Assembly: GCA_964419255.1 (NCBI GenBank)
Contig: CAYQOU010000015.1
Location: 3,659 to 67,658, forward strand
Direction of reading: 5' to 3'
Source: CAZPHU01 sp964419255
GTDB taxonomy: Bacteria > Fibrobacterota > Chitinivibrionia > Chitinivibrionales > CAYFVL01
Length of the DNA stretch: 64,000 nt
Shown: piece by piece, positions 25,581 through 33,919 of the stretch
Position numbering within the stretch: position 1 is the first letter of the stretch
How the letters are laid out: every line of letters starts with the position of its first letter
The notes under the pieces: model-generated
What the model was told of the DNA's origin: nothing
Databases searched by the model: none
Seen by the model: only the letters and a program-made list of their open reading frames with translations
Program-made: the position numbers and the translations under genes

Positions 25581-27605
25581 TTAGAATTCCGACAATTCCT
25601 CATCATCATCAAACGGAATAACATCGGAGGGATTTACTACCTTCTTCTGCCCATTTTTGTTTTTTGCTTCGCTGCGATTGTTACTTATCGCAGGTTTGCG
25701 GGGCATGGTAGCGACACTGCTCTTATTTTCCAGAACCGGACGCCTTAATCCGTTTGATTTGGGTGATGCCACACTGATCGACAGCTGACCACTATGGTTG
25801 CCTCCTTCAACCAGACGTACCAGATTCTTAACTATATCGTTCATGTTTCCAGCCTGTGCGGAAAGCTCTTCACTGGCTGACGCGGATTCTTCGGCATTTG
25901 CCGCATTGCCCTGCGTGACCTGATCCAGCTGAGCAACGGCTGTATTGACCTGTTCTATGCCCTGAGCCTGCTCGTTACTTGCCGCGGCGACTTCCTGAAT
26001 CAGACCGGCAACCTTAGAGGAGCTTTCTGCTATGGATTGAATGGATTTGCTCGTCTCATCTGCCAATCCTACGCCATTTTCGGCATTCTTTTTGGATCCC
26101 TCTATGAGAGCCGCAGTATCCTTTGCCGCCTCAGCAGCCCTCTGCGCAAGATTCCGGACTTCTTCCGCGACAACGGCAAACCCTTTGCCTGCCTCACCAG
26201 CCCGCGCAGCTTCAACAGCGGCATTAAGAGCCAGCAGGTTTGTCTGGAATGCTATTTCGTCAATATTTTTTATTATCTTTGCAGTTTCGTTAGCACTGGA
26301 GTTGATATCGCCGATGGCTTTTGTCAGACGTTCCATCGCATTCAACCCTTGTTTAACCAATTCTCCAGACTCATTTGTAAGCCCTTCGGCCTGGCGGGAG
26401 TTACCGGCGTTTTGCTTTGTCATGGAAGACATCTCTTCGAGACTGCTGGAAATCTCTTCCAGCGATGAAGCCTGTTCGCTTGCCCCTTCCGCCATAGACT
26501 GGCTGGATGAGGAAACCTGATTGGACGCGGAGGCAACCTGCTCGGAACCCTGTGTCAAGCCATCAATTATGCCCCGAATAGGCTTTGTTATACCGCGAGT
26601 GATAAAGACGGCCAGGGAAACACCAATAAGAAGAGCAAAAACAAGACCTACAATCATTATGGTTGAAGCTATGCCAAGTAAAGACATCGTTTGTTGACTG
26701 ATCTCGGCTGTCTGGGCCATTCCTGACTCAGCGATCATTTTTACATTTGAGAGAATTGTACCTGCTTCAGTCTCGCGCAAGTTCTGGACTTTGTCACGTT
26801 GCTCCCAAAGAGTTAGAACATTCTGCATTGCAGCCCTGTATTCATTTGCAGACTCCTGCGTTATATCTATCTGCCTCTTGTCTTCTGAATTGTATGTTAT
26901 CTTCCTAAGGGCAGAAAATTTGTCATTTATGCTGTCGAAATTTGCAATAGCAGTCCGTATTAACTTGGGTTGTCTGGTTGCCTGTGCTCGCCAGTTTTCC
27001 ACTCTGGTGATATTTCCATAATCAATGATATCATTTACCAATGTAATTTTTTCTAAACGCTCACGCATCTTTACTGCACTGGCCCCCGATGACATTTCCC
27101 TTTGCATCTGTTCATTCTGACTCTCAAGAAATTCCTCGCAGGCTTTCATGTATTCGTCCGCTGCAGTTTGAAGTACAATGCGCTCTTCTCCCATTCTTTT
27201 GTTTAAATCATATGTTTTTTTGGCATGGTTTTCATATAGAGTAACCGATTCTTCTATTTCGTCCACTGAACCTTTTAACTTTACCAGATTCCTTGATTTA
27301 TCTGCAAGCACTTTTGCATCTTCAAGGGCTTCTTTTACTCTTTCCATACTCATTTGAGCTTCTTCATAATATTGTTCTTCCTCACTGAAAGCATACCCCC
27401 GAATTGCATACATTGTGGACTGCGAATTCCTCTCCATTTGCCCGGACAAATCTACTTCCGGCATATGTTCATTAGCTAACCTGTCAGTCTGAGAACTAAC
27501 CCTTGTCATGTTCCATACCGCCAGACTTCCCAAAATAATTGCAATCAGAATTAGTGCTCCAAAACCGGTACCGATTTTCGCGCCAAGACTCATGTTTTTA
27601 AACAT
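25581..27605 (-). CDS. Methyl-accepting chemotaxis protein
   Basis: 674 residues. A transmembrane helix at about residues 12-32, then about 260 periplasmic, all-helical residues (long enough for a helical-bimodular rather than a single four-helix bundle sensor), a second membrane helix near 310-335, a short HAMP-like region, and a signalling domain with the conserved tip IDEIAFQTNLLALNAAVEAA. The C-terminus is a long linker ending VIPFDDDEELSEF, an acidic-aromatic tail seen on many deltaproteobacterial-type receptors rather than an NWETF pentapeptide. It is the operon's only receptor, upstream of cheD and downstream of cheW, and probably sets the input of this array. Confidence 0.93.
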   Translation of the reverse strand: MFKNMSLGAKIGTGFGALILIAIILGSLAVWNMTRVSSQTDRLANEHMPEVDLSGQMERNSQSTMYAIRGYAFSEEEQYYEEAQMSMERVKEALEDAKVLADKSRNLVKLKGSVDEIEESVTLYENHAKKTYDLNKRMGEERIVLQTAADEYMKACEEFLESQNEQMQREMSSGASAVKMRERLEKITLVNDIIDYGNITRVENWRAQATRQPKLIRTAIANFDSINDKFSALRKITYNSEDKRQIDITQESANEYRAAMQNVLTLWEQRDKVQNLRETEAGTILSNVKMIAESGMAQTAEISQQTMSLLGIASTIMIVGLVFALLIGVSLAVFITRGITKPIRGIIDGLTQGSEQVASASNQVSSSSQSMAEGASEQASSLEEISSSLEEMSSMTKQNAGNSRQAEGLTNESGELVKQGLNAMERLTKAIGDINSSANETAKIIKNIDEIAFQTNLLALNAAVEAARAGEAGKGFAVVAEEVRNLAQRAAEAAKDTAALIEGSKKNAENGVGLADETSKSIQSIAESSSKVAGLIQEVAAASNEQAQGIEQVNTAVAQLDQVTQGNAANAEESASASEELSAQAGNMNDIVKNLVRLVEGGNHSGQLSISVASPKSNGLRRPVLENKSSVATMPRKPAISNNRSEAKNKNGQKKVVNPSDVIPFDDDEELSEF

Positions 27606-27620
27606 TCTCTCTACTCCTTT

Positions 27621-28148
27621 TTATTGTGCAATCTTTGCAAGTGAATTAATATCCGTCTCGGAAAGAACTTTGTTTATGTCAAGCAGCATCTTTACATTAT
27701 CCCCGACTTTGCCCATTCCCATAATAAACTCCATGTTGGTGGTTTCACCGAATACGGGGGTATCTTCTATACTCCCCGCGTCTATATCCAGCACCTCTTT
27801 TACCTCATCGATAATTATTCCCATAGTAACGGCATGGCCATTGTCCTCTATCTGAACCACGATTATACATGTTTTTTCCGTGTCCTCATGATGCTGCATA
27901 CCAAATTTTCGTCTAAGTTCGACGACCGGTATCACCTTTCCCCGCAGATTAATGACCCCTCTGACATATTCTGGTGTTTTCGGAACATGTGTAACCTCCT
28001 GCATCTGAATAATTTCCTGTACCTTCAGTATTTCAAGTCCATACTCCTCCTCACCAAGCTTGAACGTGAGATATTTGCCGGCAAGCCTCTCCCCGATTTC
28101 CGTTGTTTTCTTCTCGGAAACCGCGCCTTCTTCCAGTAATTCCGCCAT
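27621..28148 (-). CDS. cheW: Chemotaxis coupling protein CheW
   Basis: 175 residues, one CheW/SH3-like domain: YLTFKLGEEEYGLEILKVQEI, the TPEYVRGVINLRGKVIPVVELR core and the second subdomain with GIIIDEVKEVLDI. It bridges CheA and the receptor in the array. About 20 extra N-terminal residues precede the domain. AGGAGG lies upstream of the ATG; 15 bp separate it from the MCP gene. Confidence 0.95.
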   Translation of the reverse strand: MAELLEEGAVSEKKTTEIGERLAGKYLTFKLGEEEYGLEILKVQEIIQMQEVTHVPKTPEYVRGVINLRGKVIPVVELRRKFGMQHHEDTEKTCIIVVQIEDNGHAVTMGIIIDEVKEVLDIDAGSIEDTPVFGETTNMEFIMGMGKVGDNVKMLLDINKVLSETDINSLAKIAQ

Positions 28149-28196
28149 TCGTTCCTCCTGTGTATATTGTAAGGTGTTTCTTTTTTTATTAAAAAT

Positions 28197-30797
28197 TCAG
28201 AAAGTTGTGCTGATTGTCATTTCATTAGCCATTTTTATTATTCCACCGATGTCGACTATGAGACTAACGGTACCATCGTTCATTATCGCCCCCCCAGTGA
28301 TTCCCTGTACATCACCTACGCCCTCTCCAAGGCTTTTTATGACCACTTGCTGCTGGTCAAGAATCTCATTGACAAGTAACCCGGCTTTTCTCCCCATAAC
28401 ATCTTCTACAATCAAAACGATTCCGTCCGTGGGTTGCAAGGCATTACTCGCACTGTCATCAAAAACCGCACCTAAACGGATTAACCGTATCAGCTCTCCT
28501 CGAACTTTAACCATTTCCCCTCTTTGCGCAACCGTTTCGAGCTGTCCGACCTTGGGCCTGAGCGACTCGATAATTGACAGCGTCGGCACGATATATCGCT
28601 GCTGTCCCAGTCTGATAATCATACCATTTATTATCGCTAATGTCAGCGGCAAACGAATTGTAAACAACGTACCCTTTCCCTTTTCAGACTGGATATCCAC
28701 CGATCCTCTAAGCATTTCGATGTTCCGTTTAACAACATCCATCCCCACACCTCTGCCCGATATATCAGTTACCTTCTGAGCGGTCGAGAAGCCCGGCATG
28801 AACACAAACTGCAGAATTTCCTTATCCGAATAGTTCTCGCCCTCTTTGCATATCCCATTAGCTATGGCCTTTTTCAGAATAACATCAGAATCCATCCCCT
28901 TACCGTCATCCTCAATTTCGATAAACACATTGCCGGCCTTGTGATACGCACGAAGGGTAACGGTGGCTTTTGGTGACTTACCGGCTGCCTGCCGGTCCTG
29001 AAGAGTTTCTACCCCATGATCCAGCGCATTTCTTATCATGTGAATAAGAGGATCTCCGATGTTTTCCACCACTGATTTGTCCAGTTCGGTATCCTCCCCT
29101 TCTGTAACAAATTCGATGTCCTTACCAAATTTCCTGGATAGATCCCTGACCAGACGTGCCATCTTCTGAAATGTTCCTTTTATGCTAACCATTCGCAGCG
29201 ACATTGACAATTCCTGAATCTGACGCATAATCTGGGTGGCCCGGGCTATTTTCTTACCCAGACCTAAGTCATTTACATCGTCCATTGCCTTATCTGAATA
29301 CACCATCGATTGCGCAATAACAGCCTCTCCGATACTGTCTATCAGTTGGTCGAGACGCTGAACGGGAACCCGAATCGTCTCTTCGAGATTCTTGTGCTGC
29401 TGTCCGGCTCTCTGGCTTGCAAGGGCACTCGCAATAGAGCGAGATTGCACCTTTTTCTGGGAAAGGAGGATTTCTCCAATTTTCCTCGCATCTCCCCCCT
29501 TTTGGGTCAGCAACGCATTTTCAACATCCTCCGCGTTTGCCTTTCCCCGCCTGATGAGAATCTCGCCCAAGCGGCCATTTTCCGCTGGAATCGACTCTCC
29601 GCTGAGTGTCTCAGGTGCGGACAGTCTATCACACAGTTTCTGCACGTTTGCGGGCCTGTCGCGAGACTCTCCATTCATCTGCGCCTCTACAATATCCACC
29701 AGAGTTCGAAGAGTATCCATAGATTCCAGAAGCAAATCTACATGGGCAGGCGATAAGATCAGACTGTCTTTGCGAGCCAGATCCATCACATGTTCTATAC
29801 TATGCGACAAATGACTTATCTCCGAAAGACCCAAAAAACCCGCAACTCCCTTGATCGTATGACATGCCCTGAAAATGGTGTTCATCTTATCGTGGTCGTG
29901 TGGATCATTTTCCAATTCCAGTACCATCGGCTCGGCCGCATCCAGATGCTCTCTGCTTTCCGCAACAAAATCTCCCATCAGGGATGGATCGCCGTCAAAA
30001 GCATTGCCACCGGATTTTGGCATTATTTCCCTATCCTCTTTTTGTTCATCCTCCAGCGATTCTTCATGTAAAGGCTCTTCGCTGCCCGGTTTGGGCTTCT
30101 GCAGTACGTATGCCTTTTCAGCTTCAGTAATCTCACTCTGTTTACCCGAGGATAAAAGAAGAAATTTGGAAGACAGGAGATCTTTTAAACGCAACGCCAT
30201 GTCGGCTGAGAACAGATTGGCGGCCAAGTATTCTTCAACCTCATGAATAAATTTTGAGAATACATTCAGACCAAGAACACCGAACTCACCTTTCCACGTG
30301 TGCAGAATACGCTGAATCATCTGTCTGGCTTCCGTATCCCCTTTTTCAAGATTAAGGGCACATCCTTCGAAATCCTCAAGCACAGTCTGCTGCTGAGAGA
30401 CGAAACGAGATACCATTTCCTCCATCCCATCTTCATCGGCGGATTGATTATCAGGCGTATACTCTTTTACATCCCCGTTCTTTTCATCCGAACTCTCACC
30501 TTCGATCCCACTAAACATCAACAGCTCTTCAAGCGCTGCATTGGTAGCCTCGATGCTCTGACCCAATTTTTCAACGCCGTTTTCGAAAGGAGTTTCATCC
30601 ATGATGATATGTTGGACCAAAAGCCCGCTACGTGCCGCTTGACTCTTCAGCGCCCGTGGTATATCTGATATGGAAGCGATATCTTCATAGTGCTGCATGA
30701 TATCGGTTAACAGTGACAGATCACTTTTATTAACAAGTGGATATTTTGCCGCAACGGCATTCATTAAAGCAGCAACCCGTTCTAAACTGTCATCCAT
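28197..30797 (-). CDS. cheA: Hybrid-architecture histidine kinase CheA with two HPt domains
   Basis: 866 residues, longer than E. coli CheA (654). Order: an N-terminal helical region (1-125); a first HPt with His166 in LHTWKGE; an acidic linker; a second HPt with His313 in CHTIKG; two consecutive copies of a GEIL-type repeat (about 409-465) resembling the MshEN/GspE-N repeat; the dimerisation helix pair (475-540); the HATPase with N-box HMIRNALDHG (586-595), DDGKGMD and GRGVGMD; and a CheW-like domain (from about 715). It phosphorylates the receivers around it. In the first HPt the usual HTLKG is HTWKG. The DDGKGMD and GVGMDVV boxes look intact, so the kinase should be active. Confidence 0.95.
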   Translation of the reverse strand: MDDSLERVAALMNAVAAKYPLVNKSDLSLLTDIMQHYEDIASISDIPRALKSQAARSGLLVQHIIMDETPFENGVEKLGQSIEATNAALEELLMFSGIEGESSDEKNGDVKEYTPDNQSADEDGMEEMVSRFVSQQQTVLEDFEGCALNLEKGDTEARQMIQRILHTWKGEFGVLGLNVFSKFIHEVEEYLAANLFSADMALRLKDLLSSKFLLLSSGKQSEITEAEKAYVLQKPKPGSEEPLHEESLEDEQKEDREIMPKSGGNAFDGDPSLMGDFVAESREHLDAAEPMVLELENDPHDHDKMNTIFRACHTIKGVAGFLGLSEISHLSHSIEHVMDLARKDSLILSPAHVDLLLESMDTLRTLVDIVEAQMNGESRDRPANVQKLCDRLSAPETLSGESIPAENGRLGEILIRRGKANAEDVENALLTQKGGDARKIGEILLSQKKVQSRSIASALASQRAGQQHKNLEETIRVPVQRLDQLIDSIGEAVIAQSMVYSDKAMDDVNDLGLGKKIARATQIMRQIQELSMSLRMVSIKGTFQKMARLVRDLSRKFGKDIEFVTEGEDTELDKSVVENIGDPLIHMIRNALDHGVETLQDRQAAGKSPKATVTLRAYHKAGNVFIEIEDDGKGMDSDVILKKAIANGICKEGENYSDKEILQFVFMPGFSTAQKVTDISGRGVGMDVVKRNIEMLRGSVDIQSEKGKGTLFTIRLPLTLAIINGMIIRLGQQRYIVPTLSIIESLRPKVGQLETVAQRGEMVKVRGELIRLIRLGAVFDDSASNALQPTDGIVLIVEDVMGRKAGLLVNEILDQQQVVIKSLGEGVGDVQGITGGAIMNDGTVSLIVDIGGIIKMANEMTISTTF

Positions 30798-30821
30798 TAT
30801 TTACTGCTCCCTTACAGTGTT

Positions 30822-31244
30822 TTAGTAATTTTCTTTTTGTGTATGTGATGTAAGCCCAAATGATTCATACCACCTGTCTACCCGCTCAACAGCCGATTTG
30901 ACAATATTCAAAAGGATAGAAATATCTGTAAAAGGTTTGGTGATATAATCGAATGCGCCGGCTTCGATGCACTCAACCACATGTTCCATTTTTGAAAATG
31001 CTGTCATGACAATGATATTACACAGAGGGTTTATTTTTTTTATCTCCTTTATCACCTCATTCCCCTGCATTTGAGGCATGAGAACATCGACAAGAACGAT
31101 ATTTGTTTTATGTGCATGATACTGTTTAACTGCTTCAACCGGATTGGTAAAGCCGACGGTTTCAATTCCAACTCGTTTGAAGATTGTATCCAGGGATCGA
31201 ATTATTACCTCCTCATCATCCACAATCATTACCTTTGGTGCCAT
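30822..31244 (-). CDS. CheY-like response regulator with C-terminal extension
   Basis: 140 residues. Receiver with MIVDDEE, LVDVLMP, VMTAFS and ITKPFTD, all phosphorylation residues intact, then about 20 residues (RVDRWYESFGLTSHTQKENY) that could be a peptide binding site. It lies 24 bp upstream of cheA and is likely a direct substrate. Confidence 0.92.
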   Translation of the reverse strand: MAPKVMIVDDEEVIIRSLDTIFKRVGIETVGFTNPVEAVKQYHAHKTNIVLVDVLMPQMQGNEVIKEIKKINPLCNIIVMTAFSKMEHVVECIEAGAFDYITKPFTDISILLNIVKSAVERVDRWYESFGLTSHTQKENY

Positions 31245-31284
31245 ATTTTTTCCTCCGAAACAGGTATAACAGCTTCCGGTGAAG

Positions 31285-31659
31285 CTACAATGCTTTGGGT
31301 ATAGCAGTAATTTTTCTATATATCGCTCCGAGATCCTTCATATTAAACGGTTTCACCAGAAAGTATGCAGGCCCATGCTTCCTTACAGCCTGTTCGATTC
31401 CCAGCGAATTGTCCGCAGTAATAATTATTATAGGTACGGTAATATCATATTTACGGGCCGTGGAAATTATAACATCACCCTTCATTCCTGGCAAATGGTA
31501 ATCGACAACGGCCAAATCAATACGCTCCTGAAACAATGCCGCCATACAGTCATCACCACGATCAACGGCCCTTATTCTGCAGCCATAATCGTTGAACAGA
31601 TTCGATAGCAATTGTCGAAAAAAGTAATCATCTTCTGCTATTAACACTTTAGTTTCCAA
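31285..31659 (-). CDS. CheY-like response regulator, first gene of the che operon
   Basis: 124 residues, start TTG at 31659 with AAAGGAAAAGG upstream. Receiver with LIAEDD, VVDYHLP, IIITAD and LVKPFN. The phosphoacceptor strand reads AVVDYHLPG, as in FixJ/NarL receivers, but no output domain follows. The rare start codon suggests low translation. It heads the 13-gene chemosensory operon. Confidence 0.88.
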   Translation of the reverse strand: METKVLIAEDDYFFRQLLSNLFNDYGCRIRAVDRGDDCMAALFQERIDLAVVDYHLPGMKGDVIISTARKYDITVPIIIITADNSLGIEQAVRKHGPAYFLVKPFNMKDLGAIYRKITAIPKAL

Positions 31660-31693
31660 TGTACCTTTTCCTTTGATTATTTTTTTTATTTTG

Positions 31694-31726
31694 TTTGATA
31701 ATCAAATAACATACCATCGCTTACAA
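31694..31726 (-). promoter_or_regulatory. Candidate che-operon promoter with overlapping palindrome
   Basis: On the minus strand TTGTAA (31721-31726), 17 bp, then GATTAT (31698-31703). The -10 is embedded in a perfect palindrome TTTGATAATCAAA (31694-31706), a likely repressor or activator site. Only the -35/-10 spacing supports the promoter; the -10 is a 4/6 match. Confidence 0.45.
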
Positions 31727-31788
31727 GTCTTTGCCTTCACTGTCATTATGAGAAAGATTGATGATAATACAATGCTTTTAGTTTTTTC

Positions 31789-31996
31789 AAACCGTATACT
31801 TTCTGCTACATCTGTGTATCTTCAGCAACAACTTTTTTTGGCTCATAATGCACTATTATGCATGATTTTGCCTTCCATGCAACCCGATTATCTGTCCCGC
31901 GGAGTGTATTTATTTGTTACACATTTCCTTCAAAACATAACGACTCAACTGGTAATCTTAATTTAAACCGTATCTGGCTCATTTTAAACCGTATAC
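31789..31996. repeat. Three direct copies of an AAACCGTATAC box
   Basis: Copies at 31789-31799 (AAACCGTATAC, preceded by TTTTTTC), 31965-31974 (AAACCGTATC) and 31986-31996 (AAACCGTATAC), all in the same orientation. The last two are 21 bp apart, two helical turns, and share the lead ATTT(T)AAACCGTAT. They lie in the 449-bp AT-rich divergent region between the che operon and the receiver-HPt gene, upstream of both promoters. They look like operator half-sites for a DNA-binding regulator. Confidence 0.6.
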
Positions 31997-32031
31997 TTTT
32001 CTATACTACAAGACGGGGATAATAATTTACG

Positions 32032-32060
32032 TTGCTTTTCTTTCGTTATGGTTGTATTAT
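32032..32060 (+). promoter_or_regulatory. Sigma70-type promoter for the receiver-HPt gene
   Basis: TTGCTT (32032-32037), 17 bp, TATTAT (32055-32060). The two closely spaced AAACCGTAT boxes lie about 75 and 97 bp upstream of the predicted start, suitable for activation. Confidence 0.55.
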
Positions 32061-32108
32061 TTTTGATATATTCTATCATGTCATTGGTGCAAAAAGGATC
32101 ATTCCGAC

Positions 32109-32924
32109 ATGTCTACATTAGATCCATCTACATTTCAACAAAACATAAAATTATCCATTTTACTTGCAGAAGATGATCAGGTAACGCGGATATTTATGGA
32201 GAAAATCTTACAGAAGCTGGGGTTTGAAGTTTACCTGGCAGCAAATGGACTGGAAGCATACGAACTTTTTTCGCATCATTGTTTCAATCTTATTTTGATG
32301 GATATTCAAATGCCGCGGCTCGATGGCATTGAAGCTGTAAGGCGTATTCGGCAGCTGGAAAAGCTTACATCCAGCTATACTCCTGTGATCGCATTGTCAG
32401 CAAATATTGCAAAATCCAAAGCATGCCTGGAAGCCGGAATGGATGGTTTTTTGTCGAAGCCGGTTTCCATACCCGAACTTCAAAAAACTATCCACTGTTT
32501 CACGATTCAAAAAAACGAGTCAACGGGTATTAGTGGTGGAAGAAAGAAAGAGCCATACACATCTCCTGACAACCACCCCTGTCTACAGGAATATGAGCGG
32601 GCTTTGAAAGGACTCGCAAATGATCAAGCGTTATTTGAAGAACTGTTGAGCATTTTAATGGAAAACTGGGAAGATCTTATTGGTCGTATCAACAAAGCAT
32701 TTGAGTGTGCGGATTGCGCAGAGGTAGCAAAAGCGTTACATTCACTTAAAGGATCGACAGGTGTTTTCTGCAACAAAAGTTATTTAGACGATATGACATC
32801 ATTCATACGGACAGCTCGCGAGGGTGCACTTCCTGATCGTGATCGCTGCATGCAAAGAATTTCCCGGGAACATGAATACCTTAAAGCCTTGAAGGATTTT
32901 CATGCCAGTCACATGTACCGGTAA
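32109..32924 (+). CDS. Receiver-HPt phosphorelay protein
   Basis: 271 residues. The receiver (about 15-130) has LLAEDDQ, phosphoacceptor Asp65 in LMDIQMP and Lys117 in LSKPVS. A linker leads to an HPt domain (about 155-260) with His211 in ALHSLKGSTG. This is the typical architecture of an intermediate in a multi-step phosphorelay, without kinase or DNA-binding domain. It is transcribed divergently from the chemosensory operon and may connect CheA to the NtrC-type regulator nearby; the connection is inferred from position. Confidence 0.92.
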   Translation: MSTLDPSTFQQNIKLSILLAEDDQVTRIFMEKILQKLGFEVYLAANGLEAYELFSHHCFNLILMDIQMPRLDGIEAVRRIRQLEKLTSSYTPVIALSANIAKSKACLEAGMDGFLSKPVSIPELQKTIHCFTIQKNESTGISGGRKKEPYTSPDNHPCLQEYERALKGLANDQALFEELLSILMENWEDLIGRINKAFECADCAEVAKALHSLKGSTGVFCNKSYLDDMTSFIRTAREGALPDRDRCMQRISREHEYLKALKDFHASHMYR

Positions 32925-32969
32925 CTTTCATGTAAGAGTCACCGGATATTGCATTTTTCAACTACGGTT

Positions 32970-33326
32970 TCACACACCAAGCTTTTCTTTCAGTGACTCA
33001 GGTGTAAACGGTTTTACTATATAGTTGTTCGCCCCGGCTTTCAGGGCCTCGACTACCTTGGACTTTTCCGACTCGGATGTACACATGATCACCTTAACAT
33101 CCTTGAACGCCTGATTGGCCCTGACCTTTTTCAACATGGTAATTCCATCCATAACAGGCATGTTCCAGTCGAGAAAAACGACATCAACAGGCATGCTGTC
33201 TTCCAGCTGCTTCAAACCCTGTTCTCCATCCCCTGCTTCGACGATATCCGAGATTCCCAGGTTTCCTAATTGCGTCTTTTGAATTCTGCGCATTGTTGCC
33301 GAATCATCAACAAGTAATATTTTCAT
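32970..33326 (-). CDS. cheY: CheY
   Basis: 118 residues, the most CheY-like of the receivers: LLVDDSATMRRIQKTQL, FLDWNMPVMDG, CTSESEK and NYIVKPFTPESLKEKL. The W in LDWNMP and the PFTPESLKEKL ending are typical of true CheY that binds a motor or effector. GGAGG precedes the ATG. It forms a pair with the following CheX gene (38 bp apart), a natural kinase-target and phosphatase couple. Confidence 0.94.
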   Translation of the reverse strand: MKILLVDDSATMRRIQKTQLGNLGISDIVEAGDGEQGLKQLEDSMPVDVVFLDWNMPVMDGITMLKKVRANQAFKDVKVIMCTSESEKSKVVEALKAGANNYIVKPFTPESLKEKLGV

Positions 33327-33363
33327 TGGTCCTCCAGTAAATTGACCTATTCACTTTTTTCAG

Positions 33364-33822
33364 TTATGGTGTCTTCAATGACACTTCCATGCAAAAATCC
33401 CCTATCGGGGAGGTAAACGGTACTATTATGGTATGTGCCCCGGTTGGAGAATTTATAATATGGTTTCTTCCTACAATCACGTTTGGCAGCGATATGGATA
33501 ACCTATATTTGGTAAGATCTTTTTTTGCATATCCGGCGATGATATTTGCCAGCTCTCCTATTCCATCCGTCAGCTCCGGACCGATAATTTTTATTTCCAT
33601 TCCCAGCATGCCGGAAACGACACGCAGAGCGACGATTTTACCAAAGCTTAATGCGATTGTTCCCTGTGCATTACCGGATAAGCCAATTATTCCGGAGACA
33701 TCATAGGTCGGATATGGATCTGTTTTCAGAACAATTTTGCCCGGCTGAATGTCCTTATTAAGCATTGTCTTAAATGTACTTATTGTGGATGATACAAAAG
33801 GATTTATATATGAAACATCCAT
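33364..33822 (-). CDS. cheX: CheX-type CheY-P phosphatase
   Basis: 152 residues. The conserved helix ELTDGIGELANIIAGYAKKDL carries the E-x2-N motif of CheX, and a Pro follows (LPNVIVG). CheX dimers dephosphorylate CheY-P. It is immediately upstream of cheY on the same strand, with a GAGGAG ribosome site. Confidence 0.9.
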   Translation of the reverse strand: MDVSYINPFVSSTISTFKTMLNKDIQPGKIVLKTDPYPTYDVSGIIGLSGNAQGTIALSFGKIVALRVVSGMLGMEIKIIGPELTDGIGELANIIAGYAKKDLTKYRLSISLPNVIVGRNHIINSPTGAHTIIVPFTSPIGDFCMEVSLKTP

Positions 33823-33919
33823 GACTTCTCCTCGGGCCCACAGTCAGTCAAAGTAATCATTTGCATTATACGTTTATCGCGGGAAGAGTGGCAATACCTT
33901 TTTATAACGTTTCTCTCGA

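Noticed and set aside
31694..31706. FNR/CRP box reading of TTTGATAATCAAA
   Set aside because: The half-sites are only one base apart; FNR needs four. Kept only as an unspecified palindrome.
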